DNA from: Anatilimnocola floriformis
GTDB taxonomy: Bacteria > Planctomycetota > Planctomycetia > Pirellulales > Pirellulaceae
DNA: 64,000 nt
Reading direction: 5' to 3'
Assembly: GCF_024256385.1 (NCBI RefSeq)
Contig: NZ_JAMLFW010000002.1
Location: 682,001-746,000 of the forward strand
In this document: piece after piece, positions 36,043 through 45,528 of the stretch
How positions within the stretch are numbered: position 1 is the stretch's first letter
How the letters are laid out: every line of letters starts with the position of its first letter
The notes under the pieces: generated by a model
Told to the model about the DNA's origin: nothing
What the model saw: the letters and a program-made list of their open reading frames with translations, nothing else
The model's database searches: none
Program-made: the position numbers and the translations under genes

Positions 36043-37341
36043 GTGGCTGGGACGTGCGTGATTGGGTTGCAGTGGGGTGACGAAGCCAAGGGCAAACTCG
36101 TCGACTTGCTGACTTCGCGGTTCGATGTGGTGGTGCGATATCAGGGCGGAGCCAATGCCGGTCACACGGTGGTGGTGGGCGATAAGACGTACAAATTGCA
36201 CCACATTCCCAGCGGCATCTTGAACGCCAACGTGATGAACGTCGTCACCCCCGGCGTGGTGATCAATCCGCCGACCATCCTGCAAGAGCTCGACTCACTC
36301 GCTTCGCAGGGTGTGAAGGTTGCCGAAAATCTGATGTTGAGCGACCGCGCCCACGTCGTCTTTCCGTGGCACATCGCCGAAGACCGCCTGCGCAACGAAG
36401 GTGGCAGCGGCGAGCGCGAAAGCATCGGCACGACCATGCGCGGCATCGGACCCTGTTATGGCGACAAAGTGGGCCGCATGAACGCCGTTCGCCTCGGCGA
36501 TATGTTCCGTCCTGATTTCCGCGAGCGCGTGAATATCATCACGGCTGGCAAGAATCGCCTCCTTTCGGCGCTCGGCAGCACTGCTGATCAGCTCGATGCG
36601 GCAGCGATCTTCGATCAATACAGCGGCTACGCGGCCCGCCTCAAGCCGTTTGTGACCGACACCACGCATTACCTGCTCGACCAGGTCGAAGCCGGTAAGA
36701 AGATGCTGTTCGAGGGGGCGCAAGGTTCGCTTCTCGACATCGATCACGGCACGTTCCCCTACGTAACGAGCAGCAATGCCTCGGGCGTAGGCGTGTCGGC
36801 TGGTTCGGGCGTCCCCGGCAAGTGGATCACAAAAGTGCTCGGCGTGTGCAAGGCGTACACGACGCGCGTCGGCGGTGGACCGTTCCCGACTGAGCTCAAC
36901 AACGAGATGGGCAACAAGATCCGTGAACTGGGCCGCGAATACGGCACGACCACCGGTCGGCCGCGACGCTGCGGCTGGTTCGATGCAGTTGCCGTACGTT
37001 ACACCTCGCGTCTCAGCGGCATTGATGCCATCTCGCTGATGATGATGGACGTGCTGAGCTTGCTCCCTGAAATCAAGATCTGCACGGCTTACGAAATCGA
37101 CGGTGAGCGGACGAACAAATTCCCGAGTCATGTCGACGACCTGCGGAAGGTCGTGCCCGTGTACGAAACGATTCCCGGCTGGGAAACCGACGTGACGAAG
37201 GTTCGCAAGATCGCCGACCTGCCAACCGGCGCTCGCAAGTACATCGATCGCGTTGCCGAGCTCGTCGGCAAACCGGTCGAGGTCGTCTCGGTCGGTCCCG
37301 ATCGCGCACAGACCATGTTCGCTGGTTCGTTGGCACAATAA
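36043..37341 (+). CDS. purA: Adenylosuccinate synthetase
   Basis: PurA joins IMP and aspartate with GTP to form adenylosuccinate, the first committed step to AMP. GTG 36043 gives 432 residues, exactly the E. coli length, and AAGG lies eight bases upstream; GTG 36034 or ATG 35956 are possible, but the 35446 frame start is not. The P-loop [11 protein letters not shown] is at about residues 8-18, then [10 protein letters not shown], the IMP site [10 protein letters not shown], the GTP/Asp sites ([14 protein letters not shown]) and GPDRAQT at the end. The Lys/Gly pattern of the loop has Ala (GDEAKG) where most have Gly. Confidence 0.96.
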   Translation: MAGTCVIGLQWGDEAKGKLVDLLTSRFDVVVRYQGGANAGHTVVVGDKTYKLHHIPSGILNANVMNVVTPGVVINPPTILQELDSLASQGVKVAENLMLSDRAHVVFPWHIAEDRLRNEGGSGERESIGTTMRGIGPCYGDKVGRMNAVRLGDMFRPDFRERVNIITAGKNRLLSALGSTADQLDAAAIFDQYSGYAARLKPFVTDTTHYLLDQVEAGKKMLFEGAQGSLLDIDHGTFPYVTSSNASGVGVSAGSGVPGKWITKVLGVCKAYTTRVGGGPFPTELNNEMGNKIRELGREYGTTTGRPRRCGWFDAVAVRYTSRLSGIDAISLMMMDVLSLLPEIKICTAYEIDGERTNKFPSHVDDLRKVVPVYETIPGWETDVTKVRKIADLPTGARKYIDRVAELVGKPVEVVSVGPDRAQTMFAGSLAQ

Positions 37342-37372
37342 GCAGTGACGTAGTCACTCGCAGCAAAAGCAT

Positions 37373-38437
37373 ATGCCCGGCACTGAAGTTTTCGATCCGT
37401 ATCTCCAGTGGCTGGGGATCGAGCCGTCGGCCAGGCCGGCGAACCATTATTCACTGCTGGGTCTGCAACTCTTCGAAGGCGACCCGGCCAAGATCGCCGC
37501 CGCTGCCGACGAGCGGATGGGTTTGATCCGGCAGTTTCAATCGGGCCCGCGCGGCATGCACACGCAGCGGCTGTTGAACGAACTTTCGGTAGCAAAACTT
37601 TGTTTGCTCTCGGAAGCCAGCAAATCCGCTTACGACGTCGAGCTGCATCGGCAAATGTTTCCGGCTCGGTCTGCTCCACCGCTGAATGCAGCCGCCCCGC
37701 TGCCGCGACGCGCGCCGGTCCCGTATGCGACTCCCGCACCGGCCCCGGCTGCACCTGCCAGAGCTGCCGCTAGACCAGCAGTCCCTGCGCCCGCCGAGCG
37801 CCGTCGCATTTTCACGCCGTTCAACATCGTCTTCTGCGGCGGCCTGCTGGTCCTTATTGGCGGCTTTGGTGGTTACTCGCTCTATCAGCAGAAATTTGCA
37901 AAAGTTCGCCAAGTCGCCGTTGAGACCGAAGAGCCAGAAGCAGCGCCAAAACCGAAGACCAAGCCCAAAGCGAAGCCGACCAAACCAGCCAAGCCCGCCA
38001 AACCGAACCCGGCAGCTTCCGTAGCCGTCGTGATTCTGCAAGAAGGTTCCGGCGAAGTGAACCTCACTCCTTCCACTGCGCAAGTGACGCCGAACCTGGT
38101 TCGCGAAGTGATTGGCACTCAGGAAGTTCTTTCCGGTTGGCGATCGTCCGAAGACGTCGCCGAATGGCAATTCAAACTAGTGAAGCCCGGCTTCTTTGAG
38201 CTCGAGTTGCAGTACTTCAGCGAGTCGGGAATTTCAGGCCAGCGTGTGAAAGTGGATTGGGGCGCCAACAGCCAGATCGTACGCCTGAAGAATCAAATCG
38301 AAGTCAATCGCGACCGGCACGCCATCGTCATTCAAAACGACGGTCAGCACACCATCACGGTCAGCCCTGCCGACAAATGGCCGAACGACAACTTTCGTCT
38401 GGTCAGCGTCCGCCTCATCCCCGGCCAATCGCCGTAG
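37373..38437 (+). CDS. J-domain-like N-terminus with membrane helix and C-terminal beta domain
   Basis: The 354-residue product starts with FDPYLQWLGIEPSARPANHY and YSLLGLQLFEGDPAKI (residues 7-40), a helical domain that planctomycetes carry on many membrane proteins and that resembles a J domain without the HPD motif. A Pro/Ala linker precedes one membrane helix (150-171, FNIVFCGGLLVLIGGFGGYS). A Lys/Pro-rich stretch (about 186-210) leads to a C-terminal beta domain (VLSGWRSSEDVAEWQFKLVK). Function unknown; it could link a cytoplasmic event to the cell envelope. It lies 31 bases after purA. Confidence 0.75.
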   Translation: MPGTEVFDPYLQWLGIEPSARPANHYSLLGLQLFEGDPAKIAAAADERMGLIRQFQSGPRGMHTQRLLNELSVAKLCLLSEASKSAYDVELHRQMFPARSAPPLNAAAPLPRRAPVPYATPAPAPAAPARAAARPAVPAPAERRRIFTPFNIVFCGGLLVLIGGFGGYSLYQQKFAKVRQVAVETEEPEAAPKPKTKPKAKPTKPAKPAKPNPAASVAVVILQEGSGEVNLTPSTAQVTPNLVREVIGTQEVLSGWRSSEDVAEWQFKLVKPGFFELELQYFSESGISGQRVKVDWGANSQIVRLKNQIEVNRDRHAIVIQNDGQHTITVSPADKWPNDNFRLVSVRLIPGQSP

Positions 38438-38598
38438 ATATTTCTCGGCGAGTTAGCGCGACAGCGAAGTGATCCGCTGGCAATAGGCAGCGCCGCGCTA
38501 CCGTCGCTCGCCAAAAGCGGAACTTCGCGGGGCTCGTTCCTTAGGACGCTTCAGGTCAACCTTAACCATTGTTTTCGGAGAAAACGACGACAGTGGGG

Positions 38599-38874
38599 CT
38601 AAATGCCGATTTGACCCAGCATGTCGATGAAGCGGGCGAGGGCAGATGACACTTCTGGGTGCGAGGCTTCGAATTCCAGCACCTTTTGTTCGATCAAGTT
38701 TCGCGAGGCGGCTGTATCGGCGGGCTTGGCGTCGGGCTTTTGCAGCGCGAGCGAGAGGTCGGAGGCAGCGCCGTGAAGACTAGCGCGGGTTTCTGGATCT
38801 GATTCCTCCAGCTGACGAAGTTCTCGTTCGAGTTCGGCAATCGCGGCCCGGAGACGTTCGGCTCGGTCAGTCAT
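38599..38874 (-). CDS. DUF4404 family small protein
   Basis: The 91-residue product is nearly all helical, with a coiled-coil N-terminus (ERLRAAIAELERELRQLE) and a C-terminal conserved part (FEASHPEVSSALARFIDMLG). This matches DUF4404 from memory. Function unknown. It is separated from the upstream degenerate S1C gene by a strong hairpin. Confidence 0.82.
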   Translation of the reverse strand: MTDRAERLRAAIAELERELRQLEESDPETRASLHGAASDLSLALQKPDAKPADTAASRNLIEQKVLEFEASHPEVSSALARFIDMLGQIGI

Positions 38875-38920
38875 GGTCGCGATCCTTGTGAAGAGAAAGA
38901 GGAGACAAGGGAAAATAAAG

Positions 38921-38960
38921 CGGCCCGGTCCATTCTAACAGCGAATGGCCGGGCCGTTTT
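38921..38960 (-). terminator. Strong hairpin, probably terminator of the degenerate S1C gene
   Basis: CGGCCCGG (38921-38928) pairs with CCGGGCCG (38949-38956), with an inner CCATT/AATGG stem. On the minus strand it follows the stop of the gene at 38996 and is followed by CTTTATTTTCC. On the plus strand it is followed by TTTTGGTTT. It can act in either direction; the minus-strand gene upstream makes that direction the likely one. Confidence 0.75.
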
Positions 38961-38995
38961 GGTTTGTGGATGTTTGTCGTCGAGCGAAGGCGAAC

Positions 38996-40054
38996 TTACT
39001 GGGTCTTCGTTGCTTCCGAAGGAGCCGAAACGTCGGTCAGTTTTTTCTGAGCGGCATCGGCTGCCGTTTTCAGTTTGTCGACCACCTGGCGGACGAGCGA
39101 AGCCGGTAGGAAGTAGCTTTCGACGCGGCCGGCGCGAGCGATGTTGATGCCCAGGCACTTGCCATCGAGATCGACAATCGGGCCGCCGCAGTCGGTCGGC
39201 TTGAGGACGGTGTCGTGTTGAACGGCCGACGAGAAGCCGGCTTTGCGTTCGCTCAACTGACCGCCGAGGTTATTCTGAAAGTCGGCCCGGTCGTGACCAC
39301 CGCTGAAGAGCTGAGCCAGATTGCCGAGCGTGACCGTGAGCGTCATCTCTTTGTCGCCCCGTTTGACGAGCAGATTGATCCGTTCGCCGGGCATGAAATT
39401 GCGGACCGTTTCGATCAGGTTTTGGCGACCCTTGATCTCTTTTTCATTGACCTTCAGCACGGTGTCGCCGGCCAGCACGCCGGCACGCTCCGCGGCGCTG
39501 TCGGGCATCACCTTTTCGATGCGAGCAACGTCGTCTTTTTGATCGAGTTGCACGCCCATCGCGCCCGAGGGAGCAGCGATCTTGCGAGCGCCAACGCTTA
39601 CCACACCGATCGCAACCGGATCCACTTCGAGGCCGGTCGTGATCAACCAGCTGCCGACAGTCGCGTCGGACGAGTCGGCCCAGTTGATGGTGTGCAGTTT
39701 GTTGGCATCGATCTTGAGCAGCGCGAGATCGACAGCGGTGTCCTTGCCGACGATGTCCGCCGCCACGCGACGGCCGTCTTGCAACTGGCACTCGATCTTT
39801 CCCTTCAGTTCGCTGGCCTTGGTGATCACAAAGCCCTGCTGATCTACCACCGCGCCGAGAGCGGCTTTACGGCCGTCAGCAAAAATGCGAACGGTGCTTT
39901 GAGCGGGGTCCTTTACTACGTCGCGAAACGCAGCCAGCACCTTGGCGTGCGACCGTTCGGCTGCGGGAGCGGCAACCGCTCCGAGCAACATCACGGGCAT
40001 CACCAGGGGAATCAACACAGTCCATCGCCACGATCCGCCGGCTGACAACTTCAT
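38996..40054 (-). CDS. Degenerate S1C protease with PDZ inserted between the two halves
   Basis: The 352-residue protein has a signal peptide (about 1-32). The first half of an HtrA-like fold covers about 37-160: GFVITKASELKG stands where DegP has GYVVTNNHVVDN, so the catalytic His is Ser, while the Asp (DTAVDLALLKI) remains. A PDZ domain follows at about 165-250 (VARIEKVMPDSAAERAGVLA). Only then comes the second half with KPTDCGGPIVDLDGKCLGIN, where the nucleophile Ser is Cys. This order differs from normal HtrA, where PDZ lies after the protease. It is probably a non-proteolytic binding protein. An intact S1C gene follows upstream on the same strand (40308-41378). Confidence 0.85.
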   Translation of the reverse strand: MKLSAGGSWRWTVLIPLVMPVMLLGAVAAPAAERSHAKVLAAFRDVVKDPAQSTVRIFADGRKAALGAVVDQQGFVITKASELKGKIECQLQDGRRVAADIVGKDTAVDLALLKIDANKLHTINWADSSDATVGSWLITTGLEVDPVAIGVVSVGARKIAAPSGAMGVQLDQKDDVARIEKVMPDSAAERAGVLAGDTVLKVNEKEIKGRQNLIETVRNFMPGERINLLVKRGDKEMTLTVTLGNLAQLFSGGHDRADFQNNLGGQLSERKAGFSSAVQHDTVLKPTDCGGPIVDLDGKCLGINIARAGRVESYFLPASLVRQVVDKLKTAADAAQKKLTDVSAPSEATKTQ

Positions 40055-40307
40055 ATTCTTGTTCCCGAAGATCTACTTAACTGCGAACTGCTTTCTACTA
40101 TCGATGCTCTTTCGCATCACCAGATCATCTTGCGCAAACTATCGTCCTTTGTTTCAAGAAGGACTAAGCCAATCATACAGTGCTGGGGGATGCAGGTCTA
40201 ATTTTTCGTGGTTGGCGGCTTTTGTCACGCTAGCGAGCTGCCGTTGCGATTGACAACGGCTTCGTTCGCCGCGCGGCGCAGGTGCCGAGCAAGCTCAACA
40301 CCGAGGC

Positions 40308-41378
40308 TTATTCCCCCTTCTTTCCCAGCACCAAACGAAGTTCGACGCTCTCCTCGCCCCGCTTCACTTTTACTTTGATGCGGTCGCCAGGCTGGCGCTC
40401 CTGAACGTGCGTGGAAAGAGATGGAAAATCCGTAATGTCGTGCTCGCCAAACTTCTCGATCACGTCGCCCACCTTTAAACCCGCTTTGTCTGCCGGAGAG
40501 CTCGGAAAGATGTGAGCGATTTTGGCATTTTTGGCATCCTTCTCGCCACGGACGCCCAGATAAGGCTCTTGTCCGGGAAAATGCCCCCAGGCCTCACCTT
40601 TGTTCAGACGGTCCCAGGTTTCCTTGAACGTATTGACCGGCACATGCATGTTGGCCGTCAGCGGCGTGGCGATGCGGCTGTTGATACCGATGATTTTGCC
40701 TTCCATATCGAACAGTGGGCCGCCCGAATCGCCGCCGACGAGCGTGCAATCGGTCGTCAGCACTGTGCGCTCAACGAGCAGCAATCGCCCCAACCGCAGC
40801 ACCGGCTGACGATCGGATTGAAAGCCGCCGGGATGCCCGGTGGCGAGCACCCATTGGCCCTCACGCAAGGCCGCCGAGTCGCCCATGTCGAGATGTGGAA
40901 AATCTTTGCCCTCGGTGATTTTCATCAGCCCGCCGTCGGTGCTGCGATCGAGACCGAGCGTTTCGCCCGACAATTTGCGGCCATCCGCCAGCTGAAAAAT
41001 CACTTGCCGCTTGGGCTGACCCGACACGTGGGCCGCCGTCAGCACAAAGCCTTCTTTATTCATGATCACGCCGCTTCCTTGCGCATTGCCGACAGTCACG
41101 CCGACGGTGGCGGCTTGCAGCTTGGCGGTGATCTTACGGACGTGGTCCTGCATCAACTTCAGATCGGCCGTGCCGGTCGGATTGCTGCCGGCAAAGATTT
41201 TGGCCAGCTTGGGATCGATGACCTCTGGCGCCGCAGCATCGGCCGGTTTGACTTCGGCGGCCACCGGTTGCGGCGGCGCTGCCGGCTTCTCTTGAGCCAA
41301 GAGAGCGGAATGAAAGGCCGGAATCGCGAGCAAAGCCCAGCAACCCAGCAACCAACTGCGGCACAAGGGCCGCGACAT
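40308..41378 (-). CDS. HtrA/DegP-like S1C serine protease with PDZ
   Basis: ATG 41378 gives 356 residues, a clean signal peptide (MSRPLCRSWLLGCWALLAIP) and AGG eight bases upstream; starts at 41396 and 41429 are possible. The triad is intact: His in FVLTAAHV, Asp in LDRSTDGGLMKI, Ser in VGGDSGGPLFDM. A single PDZ domain is at the C-terminus (IAHIFPSSPADKAGLKVGDV). It would cut misfolded proteins in the periplasm. The N-terminal mature part has a Pro/Ala linker and a helical segment. It is the likely active partner of the degenerate protein next to it. Confidence 0.9.
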   Translation of the reverse strand: MSRPLCRSWLLGCWALLAIPAFHSALLAQEKPAAPPQPVAAEVKPADAAAPEVIDPKLAKIFAGSNPTGTADLKLMQDHVRKITAKLQAATVGVTVGNAQGSGVIMNKEGFVLTAAHVSGQPKRQVIFQLADGRKLSGETLGLDRSTDGGLMKITEGKDFPHLDMGDSAALREGQWVLATGHPGGFQSDRQPVLRLGRLLLVERTVLTTDCTLVGGDSGGPLFDMEGKIIGINSRIATPLTANMHVPVNTFKETWDRLNKGEAWGHFPGQEPYLGVRGEKDAKNAKIAHIFPSSPADKAGLKVGDVIEKFGEHDITDFPSLSTHVQERQPGDRIKVKVKRGEESVELRLVLGKKGE

Positions 41379-41662
41379 CCATTTACCTGCCGTCATCGGC
41401 GTGAATCCAATTGGAGCGCGAGAGAACAAAGGAGAAGTGTGCCAGGCTGGCTCCTGGAGAAGACTTCTGCATCATATCCGAAGCAAATCCGGAATTCCTC
41501 TATCTCGTGTTAAATTTGCTTTTGGATGGCCGCGTCTTCCTGTCCCTCCCCTCCCACCTCCCGCCCCTGTCCTGTGTGGGGACTGGCCGAACGGGCCGCT
41601 GTGAGCAACGATTGAGAGGTACCCCAACCGCAACTCTCTCGGCAATCTGACCTGGGAACACG

Positions 41663-42901
41663 ATGGCACTGGAATTTCGTAAGCAAACGCTCGACAACGG
41701 ACTCACCATCGTCGCCGAATGCAACCCGCAGGCGTACTCGGCTTCGTATGCTTTCTTTGTGAAGACCGGCGCCCGCGACGAAAACGATGCCGTCAGCGGC
41801 GTGAGCCACTTCCTCGAACACATGGTCTTTAAAGGGACGCCGACCCGCACCTCGCTCGACGTGAATCGCGAGCTCGACGAACTCACCAGTTCGAGCAATG
41901 CCTTCACCAACGAAGAGCAAACTGTCTACTACGCCACGACCCTGCCCGAAGATCAGCCGAAGATCGTTGCCCTCCTCGCCGACATCCTCCGCCCCTCGCT
42001 GCGGCAGGATGATTTCGATACCGAGAAGCAAGTCATTCTCAAAGAAATCGCCAAGTACGAAGACGAGCCGCCGTTCAACGCTCATGAAAAGTGCATGGCC
42101 CTCCACTTTGGTCAGCACCCGCTCGGCCGCAGCGTGCTTGGCACGGTCGAGAGCATTGAGAAGCTGCAGCGCGATCAAATGCTGGCTTACTTCGAAGAGC
42201 GTTACAGCCCGCGGAACATCGTGCTCTCTGCCGCCGGCAATGTCGACTTCGCCGGTCTGGTCGCCGCAGCAGAGAAGAACTGTGGCAGTTGGAAAGCCTT
42301 TCCCACGCAGCGCAAGCTCGAAGCCGCCGTGCCACAGCAGCGCTTTGCCATCTATGAAAAGAGCACTGCCGTTCAGCAGTACGTGATCCAAGCCGGCAGT
42401 GCCCCCGCCGCCGAAGACGATGAGCGTTACGCCGCCCGCCTGATGACCACGATCATCGGCGACGACAGCGGCAGCCGACTCTTCTGGGAACTCGTCGACA
42501 CCGGTGCCGCCGAGTGCGCCGCCATCAGCGCCGCCGAGTATCAAGGGTCCGGCATGTATATGTCGTTCCTCTGCTGTGCTCCCGATGAAGCGCAAGACAA
42601 TTTCGATCACATGACCGAAGTTCTCGCCGAAGCTCAGGACGGCGGCGTAACCGAGGAGGAACTCGAGCAAGCCAAGAACAAAGTCTGCGCCCAAATCGTC
42701 CTGCAAGCCGAACGCCCCGCCAGCCGCATGTTCAGCGTCGGCAACGGCTGGGTGCAACGCCAACAATACAAAACCGTTCGCGAAACGGTGGCTGCCTATC
42801 GCAACGTCACCGTCGCCGACATCCGCCGCATTCTCGACCGCTATCCGCTCAACAAAATGTCGACGGTCGCCATCGGGCCATGCAAGACGCTTAAAGTTTA
42901 G
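41663..42901 (+). CDS. M16 family zinc peptidase
   Basis: The 412-residue protein carries the inverted zinc motif H49-F-L-E52-H53 (SGVSHFLEHMVFKG), with the distal Glu in QVILKEIAKYEDEP. The C-terminal R/Y-type half is complete (GTVESIEKL; QRQQYKTVRETVAAYRNV). Such single-subunit M16 proteins resemble PqqL or mitochondrial processing peptidase. No signal peptide is visible, so it is probably cytoplasmic. Its stop overlaps the stop of the convergent DUF1559 gene by three bases. Confidence 0.93.
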   Translation: MALEFRKQTLDNGLTIVAECNPQAYSASYAFFVKTGARDENDAVSGVSHFLEHMVFKGTPTRTSLDVNRELDELTSSSNAFTNEEQTVYYATTLPEDQPKIVALLADILRPSLRQDDFDTEKQVILKEIAKYEDEPPFNAHEKCMALHFGQHPLGRSVLGTVESIEKLQRDQMLAYFEERYSPRNIVLSAAGNVDFAGLVAAAEKNCGSWKAFPTQRKLEAAVPQQRFAIYEKSTAVQQYVIQAGSAPAAEDDERYAARLMTTIIGDDSGSRLFWELVDTGAAECAAISAAEYQGSGMYMSFLCCAPDEAQDNFDHMTEVLAEAQDGGVTEEELEQAKNKVCAQIVLQAERPASRMFSVGNGWVQRQQYKTVRETVAAYRNVTVADIRRILDRYPLNKMSTVAIGPCKTLKV

Positions 42902-43941
42902 TCATCGCCGCATGCCCCGCCATTATCGTCGCGGGTGACGAGCCGTTTCTGGATATACAGGTCAGTCTGCTTCGAAAGCAGCAACGTGTGGCCATCAAGA
43001 AATGCCACCATCACGCCCCCCGCATGCGCCGAGACGAGTGGATTGTTTGCGCCGTGATCTTCGGCAATGCCCGTGTCGCCGCTGCCGATCCGCGGCGAAT
43101 TCAACGCCGTCCCATCGGTGCCGACCGGAAACCGCAGCGCAGTGAGATTGTAGGCCTTGCCGGGAAACTTACCCTCACGAAACTCAGGCCGTCCCGGTAA
43201 GTTCGTTCCCGACATCCAGTGCGCGCCCCGTGCGCCATCGATCCGATAATTCTTTCCATCTTGCTGATACCAGTTCGATGTCTCGCCGAGCACGACCGTA
43301 TTCGCAATCCCATCGATGCAAGCGGCGAAGGTGAAGCTCTCGTTGATCGTCAGCATGCCGCCAGAGCTGAACTGATCGCCGTTGCTCACGCCTCGTGCAA
43401 TCCGCCCTTCCGTGAAGGCTTTGTCTCCCATGCTTGGCGAAAGCTCCTCACTGCTGGGCAAGCGCGGATCTGCGCCCATCAAACCAACGTACGAAGGGAT
43501 GGTGGCCTCGACTCCCTGCACCAACTCGAGCGCAGGGAGTGGACTCGACGGGCAGAGGAAGATGCCGATCTTGGGCCGGTCGAGCGCACGCAGCACGGCT
43601 GCGCTGGCATAGTCGTTCTTCACATCCGCCACTTCCGCGGCAACGGCCTGGTCATAAATCTTGCGGTTGCCATCCAAGAACGGCGAACTGGCCAGCAACC
43701 ACGATTTGCCCATGCTCAACTCTTCACCGCTCTGGCGCGACTGCGCCCCGTACGGCAAATATAAAAACGTGTCGTGATAATTCTGCAAACCAATCATGAG
43801 CCCTTTGAGATTGTCGCCGCAGGCATTGCGGCGCTGTAGCTCGCGAGCACGCAGGATGAGCGGCGGGCTCAGCGCGAAGAAAACCAACACAATCAAGCCA
43901 ATGACAACCCATTCCCAGCGCCAAGAAGTTGCGCGTTGCAT
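42898..43941 (-). CDS. DUF1559 protein without the pilin-type methylation motif
   Basis: ATG 43941 (MQRATSWRWEWVVIGLIVLV) is supported by GGGAG seven bases upstream; the frame runs on to 44067. The 347-residue product has the DUF1559 body (ARELQRRNACGDNLKGLMIG, then IANTVVLGETSNWY and the end HAGGVMVAFLDGHTLLLSKQ). Unlike most family members it lacks GFTLVELLVVIAIIG and has a plain membrane helix instead. Its C-terminus ends DDNGGACGDD. It may be a derived, non-processed member. The stop overlaps the M16 gene stop. Confidence 0.85.
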   Translation of the reverse strand: MQRATSWRWEWVVIGLIVLVFFALSPPLILRARELQRRNACGDNLKGLMIGLQNYHDTFLYLPYGAQSRQSGEELSMGKSWLLASSPFLDGNRKIYDQAVAAEVADVKNDYASAAVLRALDRPKIGIFLCPSSPLPALELVQGVEATIPSYVGLMGADPRLPSSEELSPSMGDKAFTEGRIARGVSNGDQFSSGGMLTINESFTFAACIDGIANTVVLGETSNWYQQDGKNYRIDGARGAHWMSGTNLPGRPEFREGKFPGKAYNLTALRFPVGTDGTALNSPRIGSGDTGIAEDHGANNPLVSAHAGGVMVAFLDGHTLLLSKQTDLYIQKRLVTRDDNGGACGDD

Positions 43942-44176
43942 GAGAGAACTCCCATGATGATGAAGAAAACAGTATGAAAAGATGAGAACTGCCGGTCGGG
44001 AGAGATGAGATATAAAATTCCCGAGCCAGCAATTGCCAGCATCTCTCCGCGTGCTGCGGTCTGTCAAGAAGAAACTCGCTGCACCTCGCTCCCATCGAGA
44101 TCAGTACCGAGCGCCAGTCAAAACTGCTACAACAGCAGGCTGCAAACCGTCCCTTCCCGCCTGCGAGATCATTGCC

Positions 44177-44758
44177 ATGTTCTCCCCTCGTTCACTTCAT
44201 CGCCTTGCGGTGATTGCTATCTGCTGCCTGCTCCCCATCGCAGCCGTCGCGCAAGACAAATCTTTCCCCGTCGCCGTCATCAATCTCGATAAGGTTTTCA
44301 ACAACTACAAGAAGCACGCCCTGCGTTTGCAGCCGCTGCGTGAGAACGCCAAGGAACTCGACGAGTCGGTGCAAGTGCGCCAAGTCGAAATCGAAACCAC
44401 GCTCAACCAACTCCGCAAAGCCATGCCCGGCTCGCAGGAACAAGTTCGCATCCAGCAGACGCTCCTCAAGCTGCAAAACGACCTCCGCATCTTTGTCGAA
44501 ACCGAACGGGCAAAATTGCAAAAGCGAGAAGTCGGCATCCTTATCACCACGCAAAAAGACGTCGACGAACAGATCAAAAAAATCTGCCAGGACCGCGGCC
44601 TCAAGCTTGTCCTCCGCCAGAACAGTGCAGCCGACGAGAGTCAGCCGCTGCCGGAGATCCTCAAGAATCTCAATCGCGACGTCGTTTATCAGGACGGCCT
44701 CGACATTACCGACGACGTCCTCAATGCACTAAACGAAAAGAAGCCTGACGGAACTTAA
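44177..44758 (+). CDS. OmpH/Skp-like periplasmic chaperone (first of two)
   Basis: ATG 44177 starts a signal peptide (MFSPRSLHRLAVIAICCLLP), giving 193 residues; the frame is open from 44033 but that part is poor. The mature part begins with VAVINLDKVFNNYKKHALRL, the conserved OmpH start, followed by a long coiled coil (about 50-130) and a C-terminal strand (KLVLRQNSAADESQPLP). Skp-type trimers hold unfolded outer-membrane proteins. A second gene of the same family follows 35 bases downstream. Confidence 0.85.
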   Translation: MFSPRSLHRLAVIAICCLLPIAAVAQDKSFPVAVINLDKVFNNYKKHALRLQPLRENAKELDESVQVRQVEIETTLNQLRKAMPGSQEQVRIQQTLLKLQNDLRIFVETERAKLQKREVGILITTQKDVDEQIKKICQDRGLKLVLRQNSAADESQPLPEILKNLNRDVVYQDGLDITDDVLNALNEKKPDGT

Positions 44759-44793
44759 TTCGGAATCGAATACTCTCGCGCAAGGAGGTTGCC

Positions 44794-45393
44794 ATGCGTC
44801 AGTTATCCTGGAAGGTTCTGTGTCTGGCTGCGCTCGCAGCCGCTGTTGCCTGGAAGCTCGCCGATCTGGCGCAGGCCGCGCCCGAGGGCGCCGATACAGT
44901 GAAGTTGCCGCCTTCTGTGGTCGCGGTCATCGACGTCGCCAAGGTCTTCGAAAAGGCGGACAGTCAGATCACGAAGATGAAGGAACTCAAAGCGGACGTC
45001 GACACCTTCGACGCCGCCGTAAAAACCGCCGCCGCTGAAATCAAAGAGTCCGAAGAGAAACGCAAGTTATTACCGGCCGGCAGCGACGAAGCGGCGCAGG
45101 CCGAATTGCAGAACAAGCAGCAAGTCCTGGCGATGCAATCCAAGATCGCACAAAAAAAAGCCGAGTTTCTCAAACGCGAGGGCGAAGTCTATTTCGATAC
45201 TTACACCGAAATGGAACGGGCCATCAAACTGGTCGCCCGCAAGCGTGGCGTGACCATGGTCATTCGCCAGGGGAACGAAACCATGAACCGCGGCGACCGC
45301 GACAGCGTCCTCAAAGGAGTCAACCGCGCGATCGTCTATGCGCACGAAGACAACGATGTGACCGAAGCGGTTATTGCTGCCATGAAGCCGTAA
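44794..45393 (+). CDS. OmpH/Skp-like periplasmic chaperone (second of two)
   Basis: The start is clear: AAGGAGG seven bases before ATG 44794. A signal peptide (about 1-28) precedes VVAVIDVAKVFEKADSQITK, the OmpH start, and a coiled coil (about 60-135) with KKAEFLKREGEVYFDTY at its end; the C-terminus is GVTMVIRQGNETMN. At 199 residues it is a distinct paralogue of the upstream gene, so two different trimers or a mixed one may exist. An A8 run codes for QKK but no useful truncated product results. Confidence 0.87.
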   Translation: MRQLSWKVLCLAALAAAVAWKLADLAQAAPEGADTVKLPPSVVAVIDVAKVFEKADSQITKMKELKADVDTFDAAVKTAAAEIKESEEKRKLLPAGSDEAAQAELQNKQQVLAMQSKIAQKKAEFLKREGEVYFDTYTEMERAIKLVARKRGVTMVIRQGNETMNRGDRDSVLKGVNRAIVYAHEDNDVTEAVIAAMKP

Positions 45394-45528
45394 ATGTTTG
45401 CTTGCTGCGGCCGAAAATCTTCGCGAATTGCCGCAATCAGCCTCTACTGCAAACGTTCAGAGAAACCCGTGTGAAGTTCTCGCGAAGAACGATTCGCGCC
45501 CCTGGCCACTGCGCCTAAAGTGGTCGGC

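Noticed and set aside
41510-42766. 418-codon minus-strand frame opposite the M16 peptidase
   Set aside because: Shadow of the peptidase gene; its translation has no recognisable motif.
45148-45158. A8 run in the second OmpH-like gene as a slippage switch
   Set aside because: The truncated products would lose the C-terminal part in the middle of the coiled coil with no functional unit left; the run is shorter than A9 and coding for Gln-Lys-Lys is ordinary.
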